Shown here piece after piece: positions 1-6,359 of a stretch of 7,434 bases of DNA. Source of the DNA: Flavobacteriaceae bacterium. Lineage in GTDB: Bacteria; Bacteroidota; Bacteroidia; Flavobacteriales; Flavobacteriaceae. A program made the position numbers and the translations under genes. A model generated the notes under the pieces. That model did not search any database and was not told the DNA's origin. It saw only the letters and a list, made by a program, of their open reading frames with translations. The stretch is taken from assembly GCA_030625995.1 (NCBI GenBank), contig DAOUPU010000117.1, forward strand, positions 1 to 7,434, given 5' to 3'. Numbering within the stretch: the first letter of the stretch is position 1; every line of letters starts with the position of its first letter.

Positions 1-84
1 CGCTCGTTTATATTCAAAAATGATTCGGATTCCTCCTAACAAGAACAAGCCGAATAGGATACTGATAAACATCATTGAGTTCAT
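1..84 (-). CDS. N-terminus of a slipin/stomatin-like (SPFH) membrane protein, cut by window edge
   Basis: The reverse strand from the ATG at 84 reads 28 codons without a stop and leaves the window in frame. Residues 4-19 form one hydrophobic membrane segment, followed by GIRIIFEYKRA. From memory of the family, bacterial and archaeal slipins start in this way: a short hydrophobic N-terminal anchor, then a G-I-[RK]-I-[IV]-x-E-Y-x-R-A stretch leading into the SPFH (band 7) domain. Slipins are membrane-anchored scaffold proteins that form oligomers, often encoded beside an NfeD-type partner. That partner would lie beyond the left edge if present. Further ATGs at 75 and 72 are possible starts. No clear Shine-Dalgarno sequence precedes any of them. 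The family call rests on only 28 residues, so it is probable rather than certain; the existence of the gene is better supported than its name. Confidence 0.6.
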   Translation of the reverse strand, partial: MNSMMFISILFGLFLLGGIRIIFEYKRA

Positions 85-359
85 AATTATCTGTAATAAA
101 ATTATTATTAGTTTAAAAAATAGAAAGACAGTCGATAGAAAAAGCTATTGTCTTTTATTCAGCTTTTCAATAATTCAAAGGATAATCTAGAAAAGTATTG
201 TGTTACTTTTTATTGATTATTCGGGTCCTTATAAATTTACAAAATTTTATGTACCTGTCAAAATTAACCCGCTCAGTTTTAAAACATTTCGCTACATTTA
301 AGAATAAAATATTTTATTAAAACAATTTTAAAAATATTCATTAAATATTATTCGGATTT
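85..359. other. AT-rich divergent intergenic region
   Basis: This 275-base gap separates the divergent slipin-like gene and flavin oxidoreductase gene and should hold both promoters. I see no RNA gene and no convincing protein. There is an imperfect hairpin at 124-155: AAAGACA + ATAG pairs with CTAT + TGTCTTT around a GTCG bulge. A minus-strand TAATTTTG (266 to 259) matches the Bacteroidota -7 consensus, but no -33 element lies at the right distance. A plus-strand near-match TACATTTA (293-300) lies about 60 bases before the oxidoreductase start. Because the region is so AT-rich, these matches could easily be chance, and I do not assign a promoter. Confidence 0.5.
303..318. repeat. Perfect 16-bp AT-only palindrome upstream of the flavin oxidoreductase
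   Basis: AATAAAATATTTTATT is identical to its own reverse complement. It lies 41 bases before the ATG at 360 and directly after the promoter-like TACATTTA. A dyad there could be an operator for a dimeric regulator or a cruciform-prone or bendable site. In sequence this AT-rich, palindromes of this type also arise by chance. Confidence 0.35.
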
Positions 360-1550
360 ATGGAGACCAATGTTTTATTAGATAAGGCCTTTTTACCTAA
401 AAATCTTGGTAATAGTAGTGTGCTTTTAAACAATGTCTTCATAAAATCTGCTACTTTCGAAGGGATGTATAAAAATGGCATCCCCACAGAAAAACTAACA
501 GCACACCATGTAGCCATGGCTAAAGGAGACGCAGCACTTACCACTGTTTCCTACGGAGCGGTCTCGGAGTATGCAAGAACATTTAAAGATCAGATGTATA
601 TCAATGATCGCAGTCTGGAAGAATTAAAAGTTCTAGCTCAAAAAGTACATGAGGCTGGCGGAAAAGTTTCAATGCAACTAACACATTGCGGATACTTTAC
701 TAAAAATACGCAAATAAAAAATCCACTTGCCCCAAGCAGAGTATTCAATGAATACGGATTCCTATCGGGCATTATGTTTTCTAAAGCGATGAACAGAAAG
801 GATATGGATAAAGTAGCCAATCAATTTGCCGATGCTGCATATCGACTTAAAGAAATTGGATTTGATGCCGTTGAGATACATATGGGACATGGGTATTTGT
901 TGAGTCAGTTTTTAAGTCCGTATACCAACAAAAGAAAAGATGAATATGGCGGGGATATTGAAAACAGGTCACGATTTCCATTGGAAGTACTAAAAAAAGT
1001 TATTAATCTGCTTGGAAAGGATTTTCCTGTCCTGGTCAAGCTTAATTTAAGTGATGGCTTTAAAAAAGGTTTCTCTTTGGACGACTGTAAATATGTTAGT
1101 AAAAAATTGGAGGCAGCCGGCTGTACGGCTATAGTTTTGAGTGGAGGATTTACAAGTAAAACCCCGTTTTATTTGATAAGAGGTGATGTTCCTTTGGCCG
1201 GAATGATAAAAAATGGGACTTCCTTTGCAGAAAAAATAACTCTGGCCTTGTTCGGTCCGGTAATTATAAAACACTACAAATTCTCTAGCAATTTCTTCCT
1301 GGATCAGGCGAAGGAAATTCGTAAGCATGTTGATATTCCTTTAGTTTATTTAGGAGGAGTGGATTCAAAAAAAGGAATTAATGAAATTCTCAATTCCGGT
1401 TTTGATTTTATAGCTATTGCAAGAGCATTGATTCACGACCCTGATTTTTTGATTAAAATAAAGACTAATGAAATTATAAAATCGGGTTGTACCAGGTGTA
1501 ACAAATGTGTGGTGGAGATGGAAAGAGGGGGTATTCGTTGTGTTCTATAG
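360..1550 (+). CDS. Old Yellow Enzyme-type NADH:flavin oxidoreductase with C-terminal four-cysteine motif
   Basis: This 396-residue cytoplasmic protein is an FMN-binding TIM-barrel ene-reductase-like enzyme. Family hallmarks are visible: QLTH at 106-109; H174-x-x-H177-x-Y179, matching the substrate-binding His/His-or-Asn pair and proton-donating Tyr of Old Yellow Enzymes; FLSP at 184-187; then N190, R192, D194, YGG 196-198 and ENR 201-203; K228; GG at 332-333 near the phosphate site; and ARALIHDPDF at 354-363. Such enzymes take hydride from NAD(P)H onto FMN and reduce activated C=C bonds; the natural substrate cannot be read from the sequence. The C-terminus carries C377-x2-C380-x2-C383-x10-C394 and ends two residues later. 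The spacing resembles the 4Fe-4S motif of 2,4-dienoyl-CoA reductase and trimethylamine dehydrogenase, but no second flavin domain follows. The gene is preceded by a 275-base gap and followed by a separate gene, so it is probably monocistronic. Confidence 0.92.
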   Translation: METNVLLDKAFLPKNLGNSSVLLNNVFIKSATFEGMYKNGIPTEKLTAHHVAMAKGDAALTTVSYGAVSEYARTFKDQMYINDRSLEELKVLAQKVHEAGGKVSMQLTHCGYFTKNTQIKNPLAPSRVFNEYGFLSGIMFSKAMNRKDMDKVANQFADAAYRLKEIGFDAVEIHMGHGYLLSQFLSPYTNKRKDEYGGDIENRSRFPLEVLKKVINLLGKDFPVLVKLNLSDGFKKGFSLDDCKYVSKKLEAAGCTAIVLSGGFTSKTPFYLIRGDVPLAGMIKNGTSFAEKITLALFGPVIIKHYKFSSNFFLDQAKEIRKHVDIPLVYLGGVDSKKGINEILNSGFDFIAIARALIHDPDFLIKIKTNEIIKSGCTRCNKCVVEMERGGIRCVL

Positions 1551-1558
1551 AATTATAT

Positions 1559-1582
1559 TCTATCCTTTGTAAAGATAGATTT
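1559..1582 (+). terminator. Weak hairpin after the flavin oxidoreductase gene
   Basis: TCTATC (1559-1564) pairs with GATAGA (1574-1579) around a nine-base loop, followed by three T and a T-rich stretch, beginning 8 bases after the stop codon. The stem is short and AT-rich, so termination would be inefficient. A second small candidate is CCTT/AAGG at 1633-1645, followed by five T. Position supports a terminator function; stability does not. Confidence 0.3.
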
Positions 1583-1724
1583 CCATTTTATTTATTTCGG
1601 GCTGAAAAATAGATAATCATTAAAAAATTATGCCTTTTGGTAAGGTTTTTGAACTTAACTAAAATTAAATTTAACATTATAATATGTATATTTTGGCTAT
1701 CTTGTGACACTTAAATTGCTTGAA

Positions 1725-4484
1725 ATGAGAGCGAATGCTTTAGTTTTACTGTTACTCTTCAATATATCGTTTCTCTTTGCACAAAAAGAAGCGGCGAATT
1801 GGTATTTTGGGGATCATGCAGGATTAAATTTCAATGATAAAATACCAGTGGGCCAAATAGGCGGACTTATCACCTTAGAGGGCAGTGCAACAATATCCAG
1901 TAGCCGAGGTGATCTTCTATTTTATACAGATGGTGTAGATATTTGGGATAGAAATCATGAATTTATGCCAAATGGTTCGGAATTGTTCGGACATCGTTCA
2001 AGCACCCAATCGGCAATCATCATACCACATCCGGGCAATAAAAAGAGATACTTTGTCTTTACTATGGATCAGGCAGAAATTTTACCTGGGGAGCCAAAAG
2101 ATGGTTTAAGTTATAGCGAGGTAGATATGAATCTCAATAATGGAATGGGTGATGTCATACCGGAAACGAAGAACAGACATTTGGTAACGTATAACTCTGA
2201 TGATGCAAAACAAAGTGAATGGAAATCCTCTGAAAAACTTTCAGCTGTCATCCATGGAGATGAAAATTCTTATTGGGTGTTAACGCATTTTGTGGATATG
2301 TTTTATGCGTTTAAAGTTGATGAAAACGGCGTTTCTGAAATCCCCATAACGACAAAGGTAAATGAAAAAATCAATATTGTTGAGTCTTTTGAACAGGAAC
2401 AAAAGGCAAATGTCACTGCTTTGGGCTATTTAAAGATCTCACCGAACGGTGAGAAAATTGCAATAGCACATAGTTCCACTCGATCATCAAGGACCTCAGG
2501 AATAGTATATTTATATGACTTTGATAGTAGTACAGGAAAAGTTTCAAGTAGCGGTCAGGAGATCATGCGAGGGTACTATCCATATGGTGTGGAATTCTCA
2601 CCAAAATCGAAAAAATTATATGTATCTGTTAGTAATTATAGAACACTTCAGGCAAGAATTGAATTTGAAAGCAGTTCATTATATCAATTTGATCTGGAAA
2701 AGGCCAATATAAGTGGAAGTAAAAAAGAAATTCATGCATCGACAGCTGAATTGGCCGGTGCATTGCAATTGGCAATAAACGGAAAAATTTACAGAGCAAA
2801 ATACAATCAAAATCAACAGGCTGGTGGTACGAGTTTAGCTGCAATAAACAAGCCTGAGTTAGACGGAAATCTCTGTGATTACGAAAGCAGCGCCGTAGAA
2901 TTAGCAAGTGGTACGAGTTCATGGTATGGATTACCACCCTTTGTAGCGAATGCCTTTCTATTTAGTTTTGATTACGAATTTACTTGTTTGGGAGAGGAGA
3001 CTCATTTTTTTATAACATCAGAAGAACCGATAGATAGCTATCTCTGGAATTTTGGAGATGGCACAACATCCACAGAAAGGAACCCCTATCATGAGTATGC
3101 GAATTCAGGAGAATATGAAGTTATATTGAAAACAATTACATATGGTATCCCTAACAGGGATGTTAAAAAAACCATTGAAATAATAGATCTGGTGGAAGTA
3201 ATGTCAACTCCTTTCAAATTAATACAATGTGATTCTGATGAAAATTCTGAAGATGGAATTGCCAAATTTAACTTGGAACTGGCTAACGATCCAATAAGTA
3301 TGGGAAACGGTAATAGTGTGGATGTCTTTTACTACAAAGACCTGACCGATTTACATGACGATATTGACAATGCCAAAGCTCTACCTATTTTTTACGAGAA
3401 CATCGTGCCGGATGAACTTGTATATGCTAAAGTAGTGAAGGTTGATTCCTATTGCTATAGTGTTGCTGAGGTAATTCTGAAGGCAAACAAAACAGTGAAT
3501 TTTGTTTCAAATACTGCAATTGGCTGTAATCTTGGAGATGACACCGGTCAGTTCGATCTGAACGCTCAAAAAGATGTTATTAAAAATAAGTTAGGTCTTG
3601 ATGCCAATTCTGCAATAAGTTTCCATCTAACGGAAAATCTTGCACTACTAGGTTATGATGCTCTTCCTGAAGAATATATTTCGAAGGCAAAGACCATTTA
3701 TCTAAGAGTTGAAAATGAAAATATTTGTTACGGAACGGGTAATTTGGTTCTCGAAATTCACGATCTACCAAATATTAAGTTAGAAGAGGAATTTAGTATT
3801 TGTCAGTCTTCTTTTCCAATAAGAATTAATGCCGGTGTGGAAGGGAATAAAAGGTCAAATTTTATTTTTGATTGGGAAAGTGGGGAAATCACTCATGATC
3901 TTGAAATTTATGATGAAGGAGAATTTAATGTTCTAATTACAAATCGAGCTACAGGTTGTAGCCAACTAAGAAGGATCAGGGTAAAAAATATTAAACAACC
4001 GGAAATTCAGGAAATAGAAATTGAAGAAAATTTGGACTCTTATACCGCCACAATTAGAACAAAAGAAGGCAGAGAATTATTGTACTCATTGGGTAATGAT
4101 TTTGGGATTCACCGTAACGATCCCGTTTTTACGAATCTGGAACCAGGAGTGTACACGGCATATGTAAGTGATCCAAGCAATTGCTATACTGTAGAAAAGC
4201 AATTTTATATTTTTGGATTTCCGAAATTTTTTACACCGAATAATGATGGTTATAACGACTATTGGGAAATAAAGGGAATAAACAAGTCTCTGTACTCCTA
4301 TTCTGAAGTTCTTGTTTTTGATAGATTTGGTAAGTTTTTGGTGAAATTTAAGGCTGATGCTAACTGGAACGGCAGCTATAATGGCAATAGATTACCACCC
4401 GATGACTATTGGTTCAAAATAAGTGTTACCGATCAAAAGAACAACACTACAAGCCACACCGGACATTTCAGTATTGTCAGATAA
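1725..4484 (+). CDS. Secreted multidomain protein with PKD domain and T9SS type B (gliding-motility-associated) sorting domain
   Basis: I start this 919-residue protein at ATG 1725, because residues 1-20 then form a clean signal peptide ending in FLFAQ. The in-frame GTG at 1704 would add seven residues ahead of it and lies only nine bases after a promoter-like TATATTTTG (1687-1695). Residues about 24-410 resemble a beta-propeller region: repeated short beta segments with GDLLFYTDG, LKISPNGEKIAIA, GIVYLYDFD and VEFSPKSKKLYVS. A PKD domain follows, with core YLWNFGDGTTS at 439-449. Two tandem modules (about 499-587 and 597-683) share a C-D/N...D-G or D-x-G-x-F-[ND]-L opening and a YxKV/YLRV...CY ending. 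An Ig-like Cys module spans about 690-753 and a SprB-repeat-like stretch about 773-831. The last 88 residues, from FPKFFTPNNDGYND through VFDRFGK and NWNGSYNG, form the type B sorting domain. Expected route: Sec export, then T9SS to the surface or medium. The role is unknown; the mosaic suggests adhesion or binding. Confidence 0.9.
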   Translation: MRANALVLLLLFNISFLFAQKEAANWYFGDHAGLNFNDKIPVGQIGGLITLEGSATISSSRGDLLFYTDGVDIWDRNHEFMPNGSELFGHRSSTQSAIIIPHPGNKKRYFVFTMDQAEILPGEPKDGLSYSEVDMNLNNGMGDVIPETKNRHLVTYNSDDAKQSEWKSSEKLSAVIHGDENSYWVLTHFVDMFYAFKVDENGVSEIPITTKVNEKINIVESFEQEQKANVTALGYLKISPNGEKIAIAHSSTRSSRTSGIVYLYDFDSSTGKVSSSGQEIMRGYYPYGVEFSPKSKKLYVSVSNYRTLQARIEFESSSLYQFDLEKANISGSKKEIHASTAELAGALQLAINGKIYRAKYNQNQQAGGTSLAAINKPELDGNLCDYESSAVELASGTSSWYGLPPFVANAFLFSFDYEFTCLGEETHFFITSEEPIDSYLWNFGDGTTSTERNPYHEYANSGEYEVILKTITYGIPNRDVKKTIEIIDLVEVMSTPFKLIQCDSDENSEDGIAKFNLELANDPISMGNGNSVDVFYYKDLTDLHDDIDNAKALPIFYENIVPDELVYAKVVKVDSYCYSVAEVILKANKTVNFVSNTAIGCNLGDDTGQFDLNAQKDVIKNKLGLDANSAISFHLTENLALLGYDALPEEYISKAKTIYLRVENENICYGTGNLVLEIHDLPNIKLEEEFSICQSSFPIRINAGVEGNKRSNFIFDWESGEITHDLEIYDEGEFNVLITNRATGCSQLRRIRVKNIKQPEIQEIEIEENLDSYTATIRTKEGRELLYSLGNDFGIHRNDPVFTNLEPGVYTAYVSDPSNCYTVEKQFYIFGFPKFFTPNNDGYNDYWEIKGINKSLYSYSEVLVFDRFGKFLVKFKADANWNGSYNGNRLPPDDYWFKISVTDQKNNTTSHTGHFSIVR

Positions 4485-4577
4485 AATTTGCTTTTACAAG
4501 TCTTATATACAATTATTTCTTTCCCGATAGAATGCAGAAAAAATTATGCTTTTTCAAGACTAGAAACATTATGTTAT
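4485..4577. other. Convergent intergenic gap between the T9SS protein and the lipoprotein hydrolase
   Basis: The two flanking genes point at each other across 93 AT-rich bases. Transcription from both sides must end here or run antisense into the neighbour. AGTCTT (4499-4504) can pair with AAGACT (4556-4561), enclosing the smaller hairpin listed separately. I see no gene in the gap. Confidence 0.5.
4537..4555. terminator. Possible bidirectional hairpin between convergent genes
   Basis: GAAAAA (4537-4542) pairs with TTTTTC (4550-4555) around a seven-base loop. Its A and T arms supply a T-tract in both orientations. Placement between converging genes fits a shared terminator. The stem is almost all A-T and therefore weak, so this is a tentative call. 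Confidence 0.3.
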
Positions 4578-5405
4578 TTAATTCCAAACTTCTGTTTCTA
4601 ACCAAGTAACTGCATCCTTAAAATAAGGTAAGTAATCGCAAGCTGCGATATGAATCAAACCGTCGGCTACTACAAATGTAATATCTGAACCGGCAGCTAT
4701 TGATTCATCTACAAAGCCTTCTGTTGTTTCAATTGGAAATAAGGTGTCAGCAGATCCATGAATGACATACATGGGTATATTTATTTTTGCTGGATTTCCC
4801 TGACTATCAACAACTCTATAGGATGTTGCCATGGGAATCGCAGCAGAAAACAAAGTAGAATAAAATTGAGAAAAAAACCAACTGCCATTACCTCCATCAC
4901 TATATCCGGTTATAACTGTCCTACTTTCATCGACTGGTAAATTTTCTTTTACCAAATCAAGTAAGGCCAAAACCTGGACAATATTTTTTTCCTCATACCA
5001 AAGGTCCTGATTGCTGTTAGGACTAAGTATAACTACATTCAATCCTTCAAATCCTGGTTCAACCAAACAATCAGTAGAAAGATGAGCAGTAGGAGAAGCA
5101 TTTTGAGCGCCACCGTGTAGTCTTAACACCAAGGGCCTTTTATTGGTTATGCTTGCCCCTTCCGGCATAATAATCCTAAAATTCCAATAAGATCCTTTAA
5201 TCAAAGATTCCAACACAAGATCATTCACTCCGGTTTTAATGGAGAGATTTTTAAAATCGGCCCTCACATCTTCTGCTGTCCGCACTAAATCATCATCACC
5301 TCCGTCACCTGGTAGTCCAACATCACCGTCTCCACTACAAGCTAAAAAAAAGGTTAAAAAGACTATTGAGGCAATTATTTTTAAAGGAAGTTTAAGTTTT
5401 TTCAT
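4578..5405 (-). CDS. Lipoprotein alpha/beta-hydrolase (esterase-like)
   Basis: The 275-residue protein begins with a lipoprotein signal: charged MKKLK, a hydrophobic stretch, then the lipobox FLAC with lipidated C23. Residues 24-40 are a Gly/Asp-rich linker (SGDGD..., GGDDD). An acidic stretch right after the lipidated Cys resembles the lipoprotein export signal that sends lipoproteins to the cell surface in some flavobacteria. The remainder is an alpha/beta-hydrolase of the esterase / PHB-depolymerase-like / dienelactone-hydrolase type: LRLHGG at 94-99 (oxyanion-hole region), nucleophile elbow G-Y-S169-D-G, acid candidate D220 in VIHGSAD, and H252 in GLIHIA. A catalytic triad S169-D220-H252 is therefore visible. 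Ester or acyl hydrolysis outside the cytoplasm is inferred; the substrate is unknown. The start at 5405 is the only one that gives the full signal, and a purine-rich AAAGAAGA lies just upstream. It has its own promoter candidate and is separated from tal by a terminator. Confidence 0.88.
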   Translation of the reverse strand: MKKLKLPLKIIASIVFLTFFLACSGDGDVGLPGDGGDDDLVRTAEDVRADFKNLSIKTGVNDLVLESLIKGSYWNFRIIMPEGASITNKRPLVLRLHGGAQNASPTAHLSTDCLVEPGFEGLNVVILSPNSNQDLWYEEKNIVQVLALLDLVKENLPVDESRTVITGYSDGGNGSWFFSQFYSTLFSAAIPMATSYRVVDSQGNPAKINIPMYVIHGSADTLFPIETTEGFVDESIAAGSDITFVVADGLIHIAACDYLPYFKDAVTWLETEVWN

Positions 5406-5457
5406 TCTTCTTTGGGCATATTTAATTTTTTAAAACTAAAGGAAAGAAATGATAAAC

Positions 5458-5490
5458 CAAAATTAATAATGTTAAAAAAAGAGTTGCAAA
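5458..5490 (-). promoter_or_regulatory. Bacteroidota-type promoter for the lipoprotein hydrolase gene
   Basis: On the minus strand, TTTG (5490 to 5487) is followed after 21 bases by TAATTTTG (5465 to 5458). Both match the -33 TTTG / -7 TAnnTTTG consensus of the Bacteroidota primary sigma factor. Transcription would start near 5453, leaving a leader of about 48 bases before the ATG at 5405. The -33 element lies inside the terminator hairpin of the upstream tal gene. Confidence 0.5.
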
Positions 5491-5505
5491 ATTAATTACA
5501 ACTCT
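5474..5505 (-). terminator. Intrinsic terminator of the transaldolase gene
   Basis: Read on the minus strand, AGAGTTG (5505 to 5499) pairs with CAACTCT (5486 to 5480). The stem can extend inward by a T-G wobble and two A-T pairs, to ten pairs with a six-base loop. The T that closes the stem and the six after it give seven consecutive T (5480 to 5474). It lies about 56 bases after the tal stop codon. This is the best-formed intrinsic terminator in the window. A weaker ACTA/TAGT hairpin followed by T residues (5548 to 5529) lies closer to the stop. Confidence 0.7.
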
Positions 5506-5560
5506 CAAATATGCTATAAATTTCAACTAAAAAAACTATAATCTTAGTATGAAATTACAT

Positions 5561-6214
5561 TTAGTTTCCTTTATTATAATCTTCCAAAAATTGTGCTAAA
5601 CCTATATCCGTCAAGGGATGTTTCAATAAGCCTTTAATCGCACTTAGAGGTCCGGTCATAACATCTGCTCCAATTTTGGCACAATCCAAAATATGCATTG
5701 TATGTCTTACTGATGCGGCTAATATTTGAGTTTCATATCCATAATTGTCATAGATCAATCTGATCTCAGAAATCAATCCAAGGCCATCAGTTGAAATATC
5801 ATCCAATCTTCCAATAAAGGGTGACATATAGGTCGCGCCGGCTTTAGCAGCTAACAAGGCTTGCCCGGCAGAAAAAATTAAAGTTACGTTTGTTTTAATC
5901 CCATTATCAGAAAAATATTTACAGGCCTTTATTCCGTCTGCTATAACAGGAATTTTAACAACAATTTGCGGATGCAAGGCCGCCAGTGCTTCCCCTTCTC
6001 TAACCATACCTTCAAAATCAGTCGCTATAACTTCAGCACTTACATCTCCATCAACAATATCACAGATTGTTTTATAGTGATTGATAATATTTTCTTCACC
6101 AGTAATTCCTTCTTTCGCCATCAATGATGGATTTGTAGTAACTCCATCCAATATACCTAATGCTTGTGCTTCTCTGATTTGATCTAAATTTGCCGTATCA
6201 ATAAAAAATTTCAT
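5561..6214 (-). CDS. tal: Transaldolase, small TalC/FSA-like family
   Basis: The 217-residue cytoplasmic enzyme has the size of the short single-domain transaldolase/fructose-6-phosphate aldolase family. It begins MKFFIDTANL and carries VTTNPS (25-30). The Schiff-base lysine is K87 in VVKIPV. Further active-site residues map by eye onto E. coli TalB: D6, N27, E61, N109, T111, S132 and R136. At the position where fructose-6-phosphate aldolase has Tyr this protein has F133 (MSPFIGR), and where the aldolase has Gln it has E61. From published work on these enzymes, Phe plus Glu indicates true transaldolase activity (dihydroxyacetone transfer between sugar phosphates in the non-oxidative pentose phosphate pathway) rather than FSA activity. 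The protein is full length, with no damage. It is preceded by its own -7 element and followed by a strong terminator, so it is probably monocistronic. Confidence 0.93.
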   Translation of the reverse strand: MKFFIDTANLDQIREAQALGILDGVTTNPSLMAKEGITGEENIINHYKTICDIVDGDVSAEVIATDFEGMVREGEALAALHPQIVVKIPVIADGIKACKYFSDNGIKTNVTLIFSAGQALLAAKAGATYMSPFIGRLDDISTDGLGLISEIRLIYDNYGYETQILAASVRHTMHILDCAKIGADVMTGPLSAIKGLLKHPLTDIGLAQFLEDYNKGN

Positions 6215-6240
6215 CTTTTTTTGTTTATTTTATTTTCGTG

Positions 6241-6248
6241 CAAATATA
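6241..6248 (-). promoter_or_regulatory. -7 element for the transaldolase gene
   Basis: On the minus strand, TATATTTG (6248 to 6241) is a perfect match to TAnnTTTG, followed by CACG. Transcription would start near 6237, giving a leader of about 23 bases before the ATG at 6214. No TTG lies at the usual 19-21 base distance; the nearest (6277 to 6275) is 26 bases away, so the -33 part is weak or non-standard. Confidence 0.5.
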
Positions 6249-6359
6249 AATCATAAGAATGGTTTTAATTAATACAATCTTGATTTATTTAAAAACCTGA
6301 CTTCTAGCTAAAATTTTCCTAATTAAAACGTATAGTATTTCTATTCACCTATTAACTAA

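Noticed and set aside
124..155. Imperfect inverted repeat with T-rich flank in the divergent gap.
   Set aside because: No gene ends nearby on either strand that would need a terminator, and the stem needs a four-base bulge.
249..320. A 23-codon reading frame (MYLSKLTRSV...) just upstream of the flavin oxidoreductase, resembling a leader peptide.
   Set aside because: It is short, has no clear ribosome binding site, no attenuator structure after it and no residue bias; such frames are common by chance.
1047..1328. Minus-strand open frame of 93 codons inside the flavin oxidoreductase.
   Set aside because: It is antisense to a well-supported gene, has no recognisable motif and no promoter.
2822..2922. 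Repeated GGTACGAGTT about 86 bases apart in the T9SS gene.
   Set aside because: Two short copies encoding Gly-Thr-Ser are coding coincidence, with no array or regular spacing beyond them.
2629..2937. Minus-strand open frame of 102 codons inside the T9SS protein gene.
   Set aside because: It is antisense to clear coding sequence, with atypical His- and Leu-rich composition and no family signal.
4409..4609. Plus-strand 66-codon frame overlapping the end of the T9SS gene and running into the hydrolase gene.
   Set aside because: It overlaps two real genes, and its translation looks like out-of-frame, low-complexity sequence.
5239..5433. Plus-strand 64-codon frame rich in Ser and Pro over the start of the hydrolase gene.
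   Set aside because: The Ser/Pro run is the antisense image of the Gly/Asp linker of the lipoprotein.
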